Position numbers and translations under genes: made by a program. 13,170 nt of DNA from Pseudomonadota bacterium (lineage in GTDB: Bacteria; Pseudomonadota; Alphaproteobacteria; Micropepsales; Micropepsaceae), in contig JANYBR010000282.1 in NCBI GenBank assembly GCA_025360685.1, forward strand, positions 1-13,170, given 5' to 3'. A model generated the notes under the pieces. The model saw only the letters and a program-made list of their open reading frames with translations, was not told the origin of the DNA and did not search any database. Shown in pieces: positions 7,548 to 13,170 of the stretch. Position 1 is the first letter of the stretch. Every line of letters starts with the position of its first letter.

Positions 7548-7951
7548 TACGCACTCTCCAGCGGCGAGAGTTTGGTGACGTTATTTTCCCAGTTCTGACC
7601 GTCGAATTCGATCGTGATGACGGAAGCAAAATCCTTCGGATCGAGGCAACGGAAATTCACGCTCCAGCCGTCGGGGTGCGAGCGCGGCACATAGAAGGAC
7701 TTGACGCCGCAAACCGAACAGAAGGTATGCTTGGCGGTCTTCGTGTTGAATGTATAGCTCGTCAACTTCCGCTTGCCGGTCAGCAAGCGAAAATCCGACT
7801 TTGGCACGATGAGATGAAGATATCCGGTCCGGTGGCACATCGAACAATTGCAGTCGACGAGTTCGACTTCCGGTCCGGTGCGCACTTCGAACGTCACCGC
7901 GCCGCAGTGGCAGCTACCCTTCTTCCACGTCCGGGATGGCTTTCTGTTCAT
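7547..7951 (-). CDS. GFA-family (CENP-V/glutathione-dependent formaldehyde-activating type) zinc protein
   Basis: The 134-residue product has the GFA zinc fold and all seven conserved cysteines: Cys14 and Cys16 in SCHCGAV, Cys34, Cys36 and Cys39 in CNCSMC, and Cys78 and Cys81 in FCSVCG, followed by SFY. In Paracoccus Gfa these bind a structural and a catalytic zinc. Family members have been linked to glutathione-formaldehyde adduct formation, but most have no proven reaction, so the substrate is open. I chose the ATG at 7951, 2 nt after the pdhB stop (TGACGATG); the frame is open further upstream, but that part is pdhB in another frame. The stop shares one base with the pdhC start. The gene is thus sandwiched between E1-beta and E2 and translationally coupled to both. 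Such a gene is not normally part of a pdh operon. Confidence 0.9.
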   Translation of the reverse strand: MNRKPSRTWKKGSCHCGAVTFEVRTGPEVELVDCNCSMCHRTGYLHLIVPKSDFRLLTGKRKLTSYTFNTKTAKHTFCSVCGVKSFYVPRSHPDGWSVNFRCLDPKDFASVITIEFDGQNWENNVTKLSPLESA

Positions 7952-7953
7952 CG

Positions 7954-9375
7954 TCAGGACCGATAGCAAACCACTTTGACCGCCGCGACCACATCCTCGA
8001 CATGCGGAATCGCAAGTTTCTCGAGATTGGCCGCGTAGGGCATCGGCACATCCTTGCCCGTCACCTTGATGGGCGGCGCATCGAGATAGTCGAATGCCTG
8101 CTCTACGACTTGCGAGCAAATCTCAGACCCGATGGAACATATCGGCCAACCTTGCTCTACCGTCACGAGCCGGTTCGTCTTTTTCACCGACTCGATCACG
8201 GTCGCCGTATCGAGCGGACGCAGCGTGCGCAGGTCGACGATCTCGGCGTCTATGCCTTCGACCGCCAGCTTCTCCGCCGCCTCCAGGATCAGGCCGACGC
8301 AAATCGAGTGGGCGACGAGCGTGACGTCCCTGCCCGGCTTCACCACGCGCGCCTTGCCGATCGGCAGCACGAAGTCGTCGAGCTTCGGCACCGGGAACGA
8401 GCGGCCATAGGCGATTTCGTTTTCCAGGAAGATCACCGGATTGGGATCGCGGATCGCAGCCTTGAGCAGTCCCTTCGCATCGGCCGCGAAGTACGGCGCA
8501 ATGACCTTGATGCCCGGGACGTGCGAATACCAGGAGGAATAGTCTTGACTGTGCTGCGCACCGACGCGCGCGGCGGGGCCGTTTGGCCCGCGGAAAACAA
8601 TCGCCGCGCGCATCTGTCCGCCCGACATGTAGTGCGTCTTGCCTGCCGAATTGATGATCTGGTCGATGGCCTGCATCGCGAAGTTCCAGGTCATGAACTC
8701 CACGATCGGGCGCAGCCCCGCAAAAGCGGCGCCGACACCGAGTCCCGCAAAGCCATGTTCGGTGATAGGCGTGTCGATGACGCGGCGCGCGCCAAACTCC
8801 TCAAGCAGGCCCTGGCTGACTTTGTAGGCGCCCTGGTACTGCGCAACTTCTTCACCCATGAGAAAGACCGTGTCGTCGCGGCGCATCTCTTCTGCCATGG
8901 CATCGCGAAGCGCCTCGCGTACGGTCATGGTCACCATCTCGGTGCCTTCAGGAATTTCTGGATCGCTCAATTCTCCTACACCATCCCCTTGGGGGAGGGT
9001 CGAAGCAGCCTTGGCCGCTTTGGGCGGGGGCGTCGGTCCGGCTTTCGCCATCCCCCCACCAAGTTCGCTACGCGAACTTGGCTCCCCCTCAAGGGGGGAG
9101 CGAGGAGAGGGCCTTGCGGGGGACGCCTTCTCATCGCCGCCAAGCAAAGTTGCGATCGGCTGATTGACCTTCACGCCCTCCGTGCCTTCGGCCACAAGGA
9201 GTTTGCCGATGCGTCCCTCGTCGACGGCCTCGAATTCCATGGTGGCCTTGTCCGTCTCGATCTCGGCGAGGATATCGCCCGAGTGGACTTCGTCGCCTTC
9301 CTTGACCAGCCATTTGGCGAGCTTGCCCTCTTCCATGGTCGGCGAAAGCGCGGGCATGAGGATTTGGATGGACAT
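7954..9375 (-). CDS. pdhB: Pyruvate dehydrogenase E1 component, beta subunit, with lipoyl domain
   Basis: With PdhA it forms the thiamine-diphosphate E1 that decarboxylates pyruvate and acetylates lipoyl groups. The 473-residue protein has an N-terminal lipoyl domain (2-79, Lys43 in ETDKATME), a linker (about 83-145), then the E1-beta domains (about 148-473). GEEVAQYQGAYKVSQGL holds the glutamate expected to activate the cofactor, and TPITEHGFAGLGVGAAFAG and VEQGWPICSIGSEI are typical E1-beta signatures. A lipoylated E1-beta is established for alphaproteobacteria such as Sinorhizobium and Zymomonas. The linker is odd: residues 92-106 (within SPLEGEPSSRSELGGG) and 126-132 are encoded by strong DNA palindromes resembling intergenic repeats. 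The ATG is 3 nt after the pdhA stop, with no clear ribosome binding site, so translation probably depends on coupling. Confidence 0.96.
   Translation of the reverse strand: MSIQILMPALSPTMEEGKLAKWLVKEGDEVHSGDILAEIETDKATMEFEAVDEGRIGKLLVAEGTEGVKVNQPIATLLGGDEKASPARPSPRSPLEGEPSSRSELGGGMAKAGPTPPPKAAKAASTLPQGDGVGELSDPEIPEGTEMVTMTVREALRDAMAEEMRRDDTVFLMGEEVAQYQGAYKVSQGLLEEFGARRVIDTPITEHGFAGLGVGAAFAGLRPIVEFMTWNFAMQAIDQIINSAGKTHYMSGGQMRAAIVFRGPNGPAARVGAQHSQDYSSWYSHVPGIKVIAPYFAADAKGLLKAAIRDPNPVIFLENEIAYGRSFPVPKLDDFVLPIGKARVVKPGRDVTLVAHSICVGLILEAAEKLAVEGIDAEIVDLRTLRPLDTATVIESVKKTNRLVTVEQGWPICSIGSEICSQVVEQAFDYLDAPPIKVTGKDVPMPYAANLEKLAIPHVEDVVAAVKVVCYRS
8980..9101. repeat. REP-like palindromes inside the pdhB linker
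   Basis: Three hairpin units are visible on the + strand. Bases 8980-9000 form a 21-nt near-palindrome (ACCATCCCC, TTG, GGGGAGGGT) with one mismatch. Bases 9059-9081 form a perfect 10-bp stem CCAAGTTCGC with loop TAC. Bases 9081-9101 form a perfect 8-bp stem GCTCCCCC extended by one T-G pair, with a 3-nt loop. The second and third share a base. Runs of C and G flanked by A/T-containing ends are typical of short interspersed palindromes in the intergenic DNA of many alphaproteobacteria. Here they are translated in frame within a flexible linker, where added residues would be tolerated. That they came from mobile repeats is inference; the palindromes are directly visible. Confidence 0.65.
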
Positions 9376-9378
9376 GCG

Positions 9379-10389
9379 CTAGACCAAAACGTCCGTGTAG
9401 AGCTCGGCCGGATCGGGCTCGGGGCTGGCCGTGGCGTATTCGGCGGCGGCGTTCACGACCGCACGCGTCTCCTTGTCGATTGCCTTGAGGTCGTCTTCGC
9501 TGGCCAGCTTTTGCGCGATCAGATTCTGGGCGAGATGCTCGATCGGATCGCGTTTCTCTCGGACGGCCGTGACTTCGTCGCGCGAGCGATACTTCGCGGG
9601 ATCCGACATGGAGTGTCCACGATAGCGGTAGGTTTTCATCTCCAGAATGGTCGGACCGTTGCCTGCGCGGCACCACGCAATGGCCTTTTGTCCGGCGGCA
9701 TGCACGGCCACGGCATCCATGCCGTCGACCTGCTCGCCCGGAATGTTGAAGGAGGAACCCCGCTTGTAGAAATGCGTCTCGGCGCTCGAACGCTCGACGC
9801 TGGTGCCCATCGCGTATTGGTTGTTCTCGATCACATAGACGACAGGCAGTTTCCAGAGTTCGGCCATGTTGAAGGCTTCATAGACCTGGCCCTGGTTGGC
9901 GGCACCGTCGCCGAAATAGGTAATGCTGACGTTGTCGTTGCCGCGATACTTGTTGGCAAAGGCCAGCCCGGTGCCCAGCGGCACCTGTGCGCCCACGATG
10001 CCGTGCCCGCCGTAGAAATGCTTTTCGGCGCTGAACATGTGCATCGAGCCGCCTTTGCCCTTGGAATAGCCCGAGGCGCGTCCGGTGAGTTCGGACATGA
10101 CCATCTTCGGGTCCATGCCGCAGGCGAGCATGTGACCGTGCTCGCGATAAGCGGTGATGACTTGATCGCCTTCGCGCTTTGCGGCGGTCATGCCGACCAC
10201 GACCGCCTCCTGACCGATGTAGAGATGGCAAAAGCCGCCGATCAGACCCATGCCGTAGAGTTGGCCGGCCTTTTCCTCGAAGCGACGGATGAGCAGCATG
10301 TCCGCGTAGAACTGCTTCAGCGCGACCGGCGTGGATGCCTTGGAATTGTCCCTGACGCCAGCCGTCTCAGCCTTGGAAGGTTCACTCAT
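9379..10389 (-). CDS. pdhA: Pyruvate dehydrogenase E1 component, alpha subunit
   Basis: This is the thiamine-diphosphate-binding half of E1, which decarboxylates pyruvate. The product is 336 residues when started at the ATG at 10389; the frame stays open to an ATG at 10464, but the extra 25 residues are unlike the family. The conserved segment begins ALKQFYADMLLIRRFEEKAG (about 23-42), followed by YIGQEAV (57-63) and YREHGHMLACGMDP. GKGGSMHMF and FYGGHGIVGAQVPLGTGLA follow. The ThDP/magnesium motif runs from GDG (160-162) to NN (189-190). YRYRGHSMSDPAKYRS is the loop corresponding to the regulated loop of mammalian E1-alpha. It is the first of the tightly packed pdh genes and ends 3 nt before pdhB. 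The start lacks an obvious purine-rich ribosome binding site. Confidence 0.95.
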   Translation of the reverse strand: MSEPSKAETAGVRDNSKASTPVALKQFYADMLLIRRFEEKAGQLYGMGLIGGFCHLYIGQEAVVVGMTAAKREGDQVITAYREHGHMLACGMDPKMVMSELTGRASGYSKGKGGSMHMFSAEKHFYGGHGIVGAQVPLGTGLAFANKYRGNDNVSITYFGDGAANQGQVYEAFNMAELWKLPVVYVIENNQYAMGTSVERSSAETHFYKRGSSFNIPGEQVDGMDAVAVHAAGQKAIAWCRAGNGPTILEMKTYRYRGHSMSDPAKYRSRDEVTAVREKRDPIEHLAQNLIAQKLASEDDLKAIDKETRAVVNAAAEYATASPEPDPAELYTDVLV

Positions 10390-10485
10390 CGAGATGCAAC
10401 CCGTGTGTTCCCAAGGATGCGCTGGAATCCGCTGCGTTGTGGCAAGCGCAGTCCGTCCTGGCAAGCGTTTACAGTGGTTTGGACA
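10390..10485 (-). promoter_or_regulatory. pdhA upstream region with 9-bp direct repeat
   Basis: This 96-bp gap is the longest inside the eno-to-lpd block and the likeliest place for a separate pdh promoter. It contains a perfect 9-bp direct repeat, CGCTTGCCA on the - strand (plus-strand TGGCAAGCG at 10440-10448 and 10459-10467), with a period of 19 bp, near two helical turns. That arrangement would suit a regulator bound on one face of the DNA. No convincing -35/-10 pair and no terminator hairpin with a T-run were found. That the repeats are an operator is inference. Confidence 0.35.
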
Positions 10486-10803
10486 CTAGTGGGCCGAGCG
10501 CGGAACGGCAATCTGGCCAGGCGCGCCTTCCATGAGTTGGCCGCGCGCAAGTTCTTCCACCAAATCGTTGTCGACGGCACCCGGACGGAGCAGGTCAATG
10601 CGATGCTCCAGACGCGCTCTGGCTCCCTGGATTCGGGCGAGTTGTTCTTGCTCAACCCCGAGACGCGCCTGCGTCTCGGACTGCGCCAGCATGCCCCGCT
10701 CGCCCCAGATCGCGTAGTAGCCGAAATAGGCGACGATCGCACACGTGATTGCCGGCAGTACGGAAATGCCAAAAAAGCGCGTCACGCTACGTCTGATTCG
10801 CAT
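10486..10803 (-). CDS. ftsB: FtsB/DivIC-family septum formation initiator
   Basis: A 105-residue bitopic cell-division protein. In the FtsB/DivIC family such proteins join FtsL and FtsQ in the divisome and act on the periplasmic side of the membrane. The sequence has a short basic cytoplasmic N terminus (MRIRRSVTRF), one membrane helix (about 12-33, ISVLPAITCAIVAYFGYYAI), then GERGMLAQ. A heptad-like coiled coil follows (about 38-75, with LEHRIDLLRPGAVDNDLVEELAR). This order is diagnostic for the family. In alphaproteobacteria this gene is commonly found between eno and pdhA, exactly as here. It starts 60 nt after the eno stop and ends 96 nt before pdhA. A short hairpin lies just upstream of its start, and there is no clear ribosome binding site. 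Confidence 0.9.
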   Translation of the reverse strand: MRIRRSVTRFFGISVLPAITCAIVAYFGYYAIWGERGMLAQSETQARLGVEQEQLARIQGARARLEHRIDLLRPGAVDNDLVEELARGQLMEGAPGQIAVPRSAH

Positions 10804-10863
10804 GCCACGAACGAATCACGGACTGATTCGGTCGGTCAAGTGGAAATGTCCTTAGTTGCAGCA
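10804..10863 (-). promoter_or_regulatory. eno-ftsB spacer with small inverted repeat
   Basis: The 60-bp spacer contains a perfect 7-bp inverted repeat, CGAATCA (10812-10818) and TGATTCG (10824-10830), with a 5-nt loop. In the - strand message it would fold 8 nt before the ftsB ATG. It has no following T-run, so it is not a standard terminator; it could limit ftsB translation or be a protein site. A TTGACC on the - strand lies just upstream but has no good -10 partner. Confidence 0.3.
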
Positions 10864-12138
10864 TTATTTTCTCAACACGCTCCGGCTCGCATAAATCGCC
10901 TGGTCGCCAAGCTGCTCCTCGATCCGCAGCAACTGGTTGTACTTGGCCAAGCGGTCCGACCGAGCGAGAGAGCCGGTCTTTATCTGTCCGCAATTTGTTG
11001 CAACTGCGAGATCAGCGATCGTCGAATCCTCGGTCTCGCCTGAGCGATGGGACATGACGGCGCGATAGCCGTTGCGATGGGCGGTGTCGACCGCGTCCAG
11101 CGTTTCCGTCAGCGTGCCGATTTGATTGACCTTGATGAGTATCGCATTTGCCACGCCTTTCTGGATGCCCTCGTTCAGGCGAGCCGTGTTGGTCACGAAG
11201 AGATCGTCGCCGACGAGCTGCACCTTCTTGCCGAGCGTCTTGGTGAGCAATGCCCAGCCGGTCCAGTCATCCTCGGCCATGCCGTCTTCGATCGAGACGA
11301 TGGGATAACGCGCGCAGAGATCTTCGTAGAAGCGGACCATGCCCGCAGGATCGAGCGACTTGCCCTCGCCTTTGATTTCGTACTTGCCCTTCCTGAAGAA
11401 CTCGGTCGAAGCCGGATCCATCGCCAGCATCAAGTCGGCGCCGGGCTTATACCCGGCCTTCTCGATCGCGCGCATGACGAAGGCGAGCGCTTCGTCGGCG
11501 CTCTTGAGGTTCGGCGCGAAACCGCCCTCGTCGCCGACATTCGTATTGTGACCGGCGTCGTGCAGTGCCTTTTTCAAAGTGTGGAACACTTCGGCGCCCA
11601 TGCGCAGCGCTTCTCGGAAATTCTCCGCTCCGACCGGCATGATCATGAATTCCTGGAAGTCGATCGGATTGTCGGCATGGACGCCGCCATTGACGATGTT
11701 CATCATCGGCACCGGTAGGATCTGTGCCTTCGCGCCACCCACATAACGATAGAGCGGCAGATTGGCGGCGGATGCGGCTGCCTTCGCAACTGCCAGCGAC
11801 ACGCCCAGAATGGCATTGGCTCCGAGGCGCGATTTGTTGGCCGTGGCGTCCAGAGTACACATCAGCCGATCGAGCCGAACCTGATCTTCGGCTTCCATGC
11901 CGCACAAGGTGTCGAATATTTCACCATTGACGGCCGCCACCGCCTTCTCGACGCCCCTGCCACCGTAGCGCTTGCCGCCGTCGCGCAATTCCGCTGCCTC
12001 ATGCGCCCCGGTGGAAGCGCCGGAAGGCACCGCCGCGCGCCCAAATGAGCCATCCTCGAGCCGTACATCGACTTCGACCGTCGGGTTGCCGCGGCTGTCG
12101 AGAATCTCCCGGCCCGTGATGTCGACGATCGCTGTCAT
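10864..12138 (-). CDS. eno: Enolase (phosphopyruvate hydratase)
   Basis: This cytoplasmic glycolytic enzyme interconverts 2-phosphoglycerate and phosphoenolpyruvate. I started it at the ATG at 12138 (MTAIVDITGREILDSRGNP), giving 424 residues, the normal length; the open frame extends 50 codons upstream into the promoter region without family similarity. A GGCGGGAA stretch precedes the ATG. Visible signatures are the substrate loop VPSGASTGAHEA, LGANAILGVSLA, NIVNGGVHADN, GDEGGFAPNL (catalytic Glu), the magnesium ligands in AMDPAS, SIEDGMAEDDW and VGDDLF, and catalytic Lys in ILIKVNQIGTLTET, followed by SHRSGETED. All catalytic and metal-binding residues appear intact. It heads the block running through ftsB into pdhABC, tying late glycolysis to pyruvate oxidation. 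Confidence 0.97.
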   Translation of the reverse strand: MTAIVDITGREILDSRGNPTVEVDVRLEDGSFGRAAVPSGASTGAHEAAELRDGGKRYGGRGVEKAVAAVNGEIFDTLCGMEAEDQVRLDRLMCTLDATANKSRLGANAILGVSLAVAKAAASAANLPLYRYVGGAKAQILPVPMMNIVNGGVHADNPIDFQEFMIMPVGAENFREALRMGAEVFHTLKKALHDAGHNTNVGDEGGFAPNLKSADEALAFVMRAIEKAGYKPGADLMLAMDPASTEFFRKGKYEIKGEGKSLDPAGMVRFYEDLCARYPIVSIEDGMAEDDWTGWALLTKTLGKKVQLVGDDLFVTNTARLNEGIQKGVANAILIKVNQIGTLTETLDAVDTAHRNGYRAVMSHRSGETEDSTIADLAVATNCGQIKTGSLARSDRLAKYNQLLRIEEQLGDQAIYASRSVLRK

Positions 12139-12259
12139 TCTGTTCCCGCCTTGGAAATGACCGATTTGGGATGCTTTAAGGTATCGGTTGCGTGCCAGCA
12201 AGCGCACGACGGAGAGGGGCAATACAAGCGTTAAGACACAGACCCAACGGAGTACCGAT
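12139..12259. promoter_or_regulatory. Divergent intergenic region upstream of eno and the Met/His-rich gene
   Basis: This is the largest gene-free gap in the window, 121 bp. On the - strand a possible eno promoter is TTGCTG (plus-strand 12196-12201) and TAAAGC (12173-12178) with a 17-bp spacer, a weak match that would give a leader of about 28 nt. On the + strand GGAG (12249-12252) is a good ribosome binding site, 7 nt before the ATG at 12260. I see no clear promoter for that gene. Two CAAGCG boxes (12199-12204 and 12225-12230) resemble the repeat upstream of pdhA, but six bases can recur by chance. Confidence 0.3.
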
Positions 12260-12658
12260 ATGTCCCTTTCGAAGATTGTTTTGACCACATTGGTTGCAAC
12301 CTTTTTGAGTTCCGCCGCTTACGCCGAAAGCACGCCAGCCGCCGACCCTCCTGCCACGGGAGAAACGGGCGCGATGGGCGGTCACGGCATGATGCACGGC
12401 ATGTTCACTCCAGAAGAGCGAATGGTGCTGTTCGCCGGCATGTCGAAGGCCACTGCCGGCATGACCGACGATCAAAAGCATGCCTATCGCCATGGTCAGC
12501 GAGATCGCATCATGGCTATGTCGGACACGGATCGAGCCAAGTTCAAGGCCGATCTCGACTCACGTTGGAACGCGCTGCCGGCAGACCAGAAGGCAGACAT
12601 GACGGCGAAGATGCAGGCCTTTATGGCCACCCGTCATGAGCACGACGGCGACAAATAA
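12260..12658 (+). CDS. Small secreted Met/His-rich protein, function unknown
   Basis: I do not recognise a specific family. The start at 12260 is supported by GGAG 7 nt upstream; the frame is open further back, but only into the promoter region. The 132-residue product has a clear Sec signal peptide (1-22, SLSKIVLTTLVATFLSSAAYA, cut after AYA). The mature N terminus is low in complexity and rich in Met, Gly and His (residues 38-48, GAMGGHGMMHG). A mostly alpha-helical, charged and Met-rich region follows (TPEERMVLFAGMSK, DDQKHAYRHGQRDRIMAMSD, DQKADMTAKMQAFM), ending in HEHDGDK. Helices with scattered Met and His recall Spy/CpxP-like periplasmic proteins and copper-binding peptides, but no LTxxQ repeat is present. 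A periplasmic role, possibly metal binding, is inference. A strong hairpin follows 35 nt after the stop. Confidence 0.75.
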   Translation: MSLSKIVLTTLVATFLSSAAYAESTPAADPPATGETGAMGGHGMMHGMFTPEERMVLFAGMSKATAGMTDDQKHAYRHGQRDRIMAMSDTDRAKFKADLDSRWNALPADQKADMTAKMQAFMATRHEHDGDK

Positions 12659-12693
12659 CCGACCCGGCGCGAATCCCTGTAGGCTGATTGGAT

Positions 12694-12729
12694 AAGGCTC
12701 CCGCGCTTTCCGCGCGGGAGTTCAGCCTT
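12694..12729 (+). terminator. Strong hairpin, possible terminator or leader structure
   Basis: A perfect 9-bp stem, CTCCCGCGC (12698-12706) with GCGCGGGAG (12712-12720), encloses a TTTCC loop. After a TTCA bulge, AAGG (12694-12697) pairs with CCTT (12726-12729), extending it. It lies between two + strand genes and would be very stable. It is followed only by T then GGGG, so the usual U-tract is missing. Its foot ends one base before the GGGG that serves as the ribosome binding site of the next gene, so a role in controlling that start is also possible. Confidence 0.5.
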
Positions 12730-12742
12730 TGGGGAAAACGCC

Positions 12743-13165
12743 ATGCATGTAGTTCCGGCCACCTTGCTCAGCGCAGCCGTCACCGTCCTCGCGATACTGT
12801 TCGTCTTTTACACTGGATTAAATGTCGCGCAGATGCGCGGTAGGCACAAAATCGTTGCGCCCGCCGTCACAGGAAATCCAGAGTTCGAGCGCGCGTATCG
12901 CGTTCAGGTGAACACGCTCGAGCAGTTCGTCATGTTCCTGCCGCTGCTTTGGCTGGCGACGTCGTTCTTCGAGCCCCTGGCCTGGCTGCCCGCCGCATTC
13001 GGACTGGTGTGGATCATTGGCCGGTTTATGTACCTCCAAGGCTACATGGCGGCCGCGGAAAAGCGTGGCACCGGATTCATGATCACGTCGCTCGCGACGG
13101 CAGGACTGCTCGTCCTGTCGATCATCGGCATCGTGCAGGCTTGGATGGCGGTGACTGCGGCCTAA
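12743..13165 (+). CDS. MAPEG-family membrane protein
   Basis: The family (membrane-associated proteins in eicosanoid and glutathione metabolism) includes microsomal glutathione S-transferases; bacterial members are mostly uncharacterised and may conjugate or reduce with glutathione in the inner membrane. The 140-residue product is of normal length with four predicted helices, at about 7-27, 60-80, 83-103 and 112-135. The signature GNPEFERAYRVQVNTLEQF spans 44-62, including Asn45, Glu47, Arg50, Arg53, Asn57 and Glu60, which in characterised relatives contribute to glutathione binding and subunit contacts. GGGG lies 8 nt before the ATG. The gene is on the same strand as the Met/His-rich gene, 84 nt downstream of it and separated by a strong hairpin. 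The stop falls 5 bases from the window end. Confidence 0.92.
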   Translation: MHVVPATLLSAAVTVLAILFVFYTGLNVAQMRGRHKIVAPAVTGNPEFERAYRVQVNTLEQFVMFLPLLWLATSFFEPLAWLPAAFGLVWIIGRFMYLQGYMAAAEKRGTGFMITSLATAGLLVLSIIGIVQAWMAVTAA

Positions 13166-13170
13166 CTGAG

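Noticed and set aside
6564..7598. A 344-codon + strand frame opposite pdhC
   Set aside because: It is antisense to E2; its composition (RRR/GRH-rich) is typical of a shadow frame.
7952..8119. Upstream extension of the GFA protein
   Set aside because: This part is out-of-frame pdhB coding sequence; the GFA similarity begins after the ATG at 7951.
10390..10464. N-terminal extension of PdhA to the ATG at 10464
   Set aside because: The 25 extra residues are unlike PDH E1-alpha N termini, and the ATG at 10389 gives a normal length. A mitochondrial-like presequence is not expected in a bacterium.
7936..11043. A 1,035-codon open frame on the + strand
   Set aside because: It lies opposite pdhB, pdhA, ftsB and part of eno, all of which have clear family motifs. 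Its translation is Arg/His/Asp-rich without recognisable domains, as expected from the complement of GC-rich genes lacking stops.
12139..12288. 50-residue N-terminal extension of enolase
   Set aside because: Enolases begin close to the I-V-D-I-x-G-R-E-I-L-D-S-R-G motif, which is immediately after the ATG at 12138. The extension lies in the divergent promoter region.

Overview
The window is a GC-rich, tightly packed chromosomal segment that reads as Alphaproteobacteria. The evidence is the gene order enolase, FtsB/DivIC, PDH E1-alpha, lipoyl-domain-bearing E1-beta, E2, E3, together with high third-position GC and several GTG/TTG starts. I cannot name a genus. There are 13 protein genes and no RNA genes, insertion sequences, CRISPR arrays or phage genes. 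No stretch over 300 bases lacks a gene; the largest gap is about 120 bp.

Layout. At the left, on +, are a 5'-truncated gamma-glutamyltransferase-like hydrolase and a small predicted lipoprotein (1-2090). They converge on a CtaG-type oxidase assembly membrane protein (2087-2986, -), which is divergent from a SCO1/SenC copper chaperone lipoprotein (3092-3676, +). That pair is a small cytochrome oxidase copper-delivery unit. From 12138 down to 3665, on -, runs the central block: eno, ftsB, pdhA, pdhB, a GFA-family zinc protein, pdhC, a DUF3667 membrane protein and lpd. At the right, on +, are a small secreted Met/His-rich protein (12260-12658) and a MAPEG-family membrane protein (12743-13165).

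How the genes work together. Enolase makes phosphoenolpyruvate, one step before pyruvate. PdhA/PdhB (E1), PdhC (E2) and Lpd (E3) form the complex that turns pyruvate into acetyl-CoA and NADH. Both E1-beta and E2 carry an N-terminal lipoyl domain. From pdhA to lpd the genes abut or overlap (+3, +2, -1, +6, -8 nt), so they are very likely one transcript. Two non-PDH genes, the GFA protein and the DUF3667 protein, sit inside it.

Most noteworthy. (1) The E1-beta linker is partly encoded by GC-rich perfect palindromes that look like intergenic REP-type repeats captured in frame. (2) A seven-cysteine GFA protein and a zinc-ribbon DUF3667 protein are translationally embedded in the PDH operon. (3) The ctaG start appears leaderless. 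(4) A strong hairpin ends next to the MAPEG ribosome binding site. No clearly new multi-gene system is visible; the novelty lies in these local arrangements.
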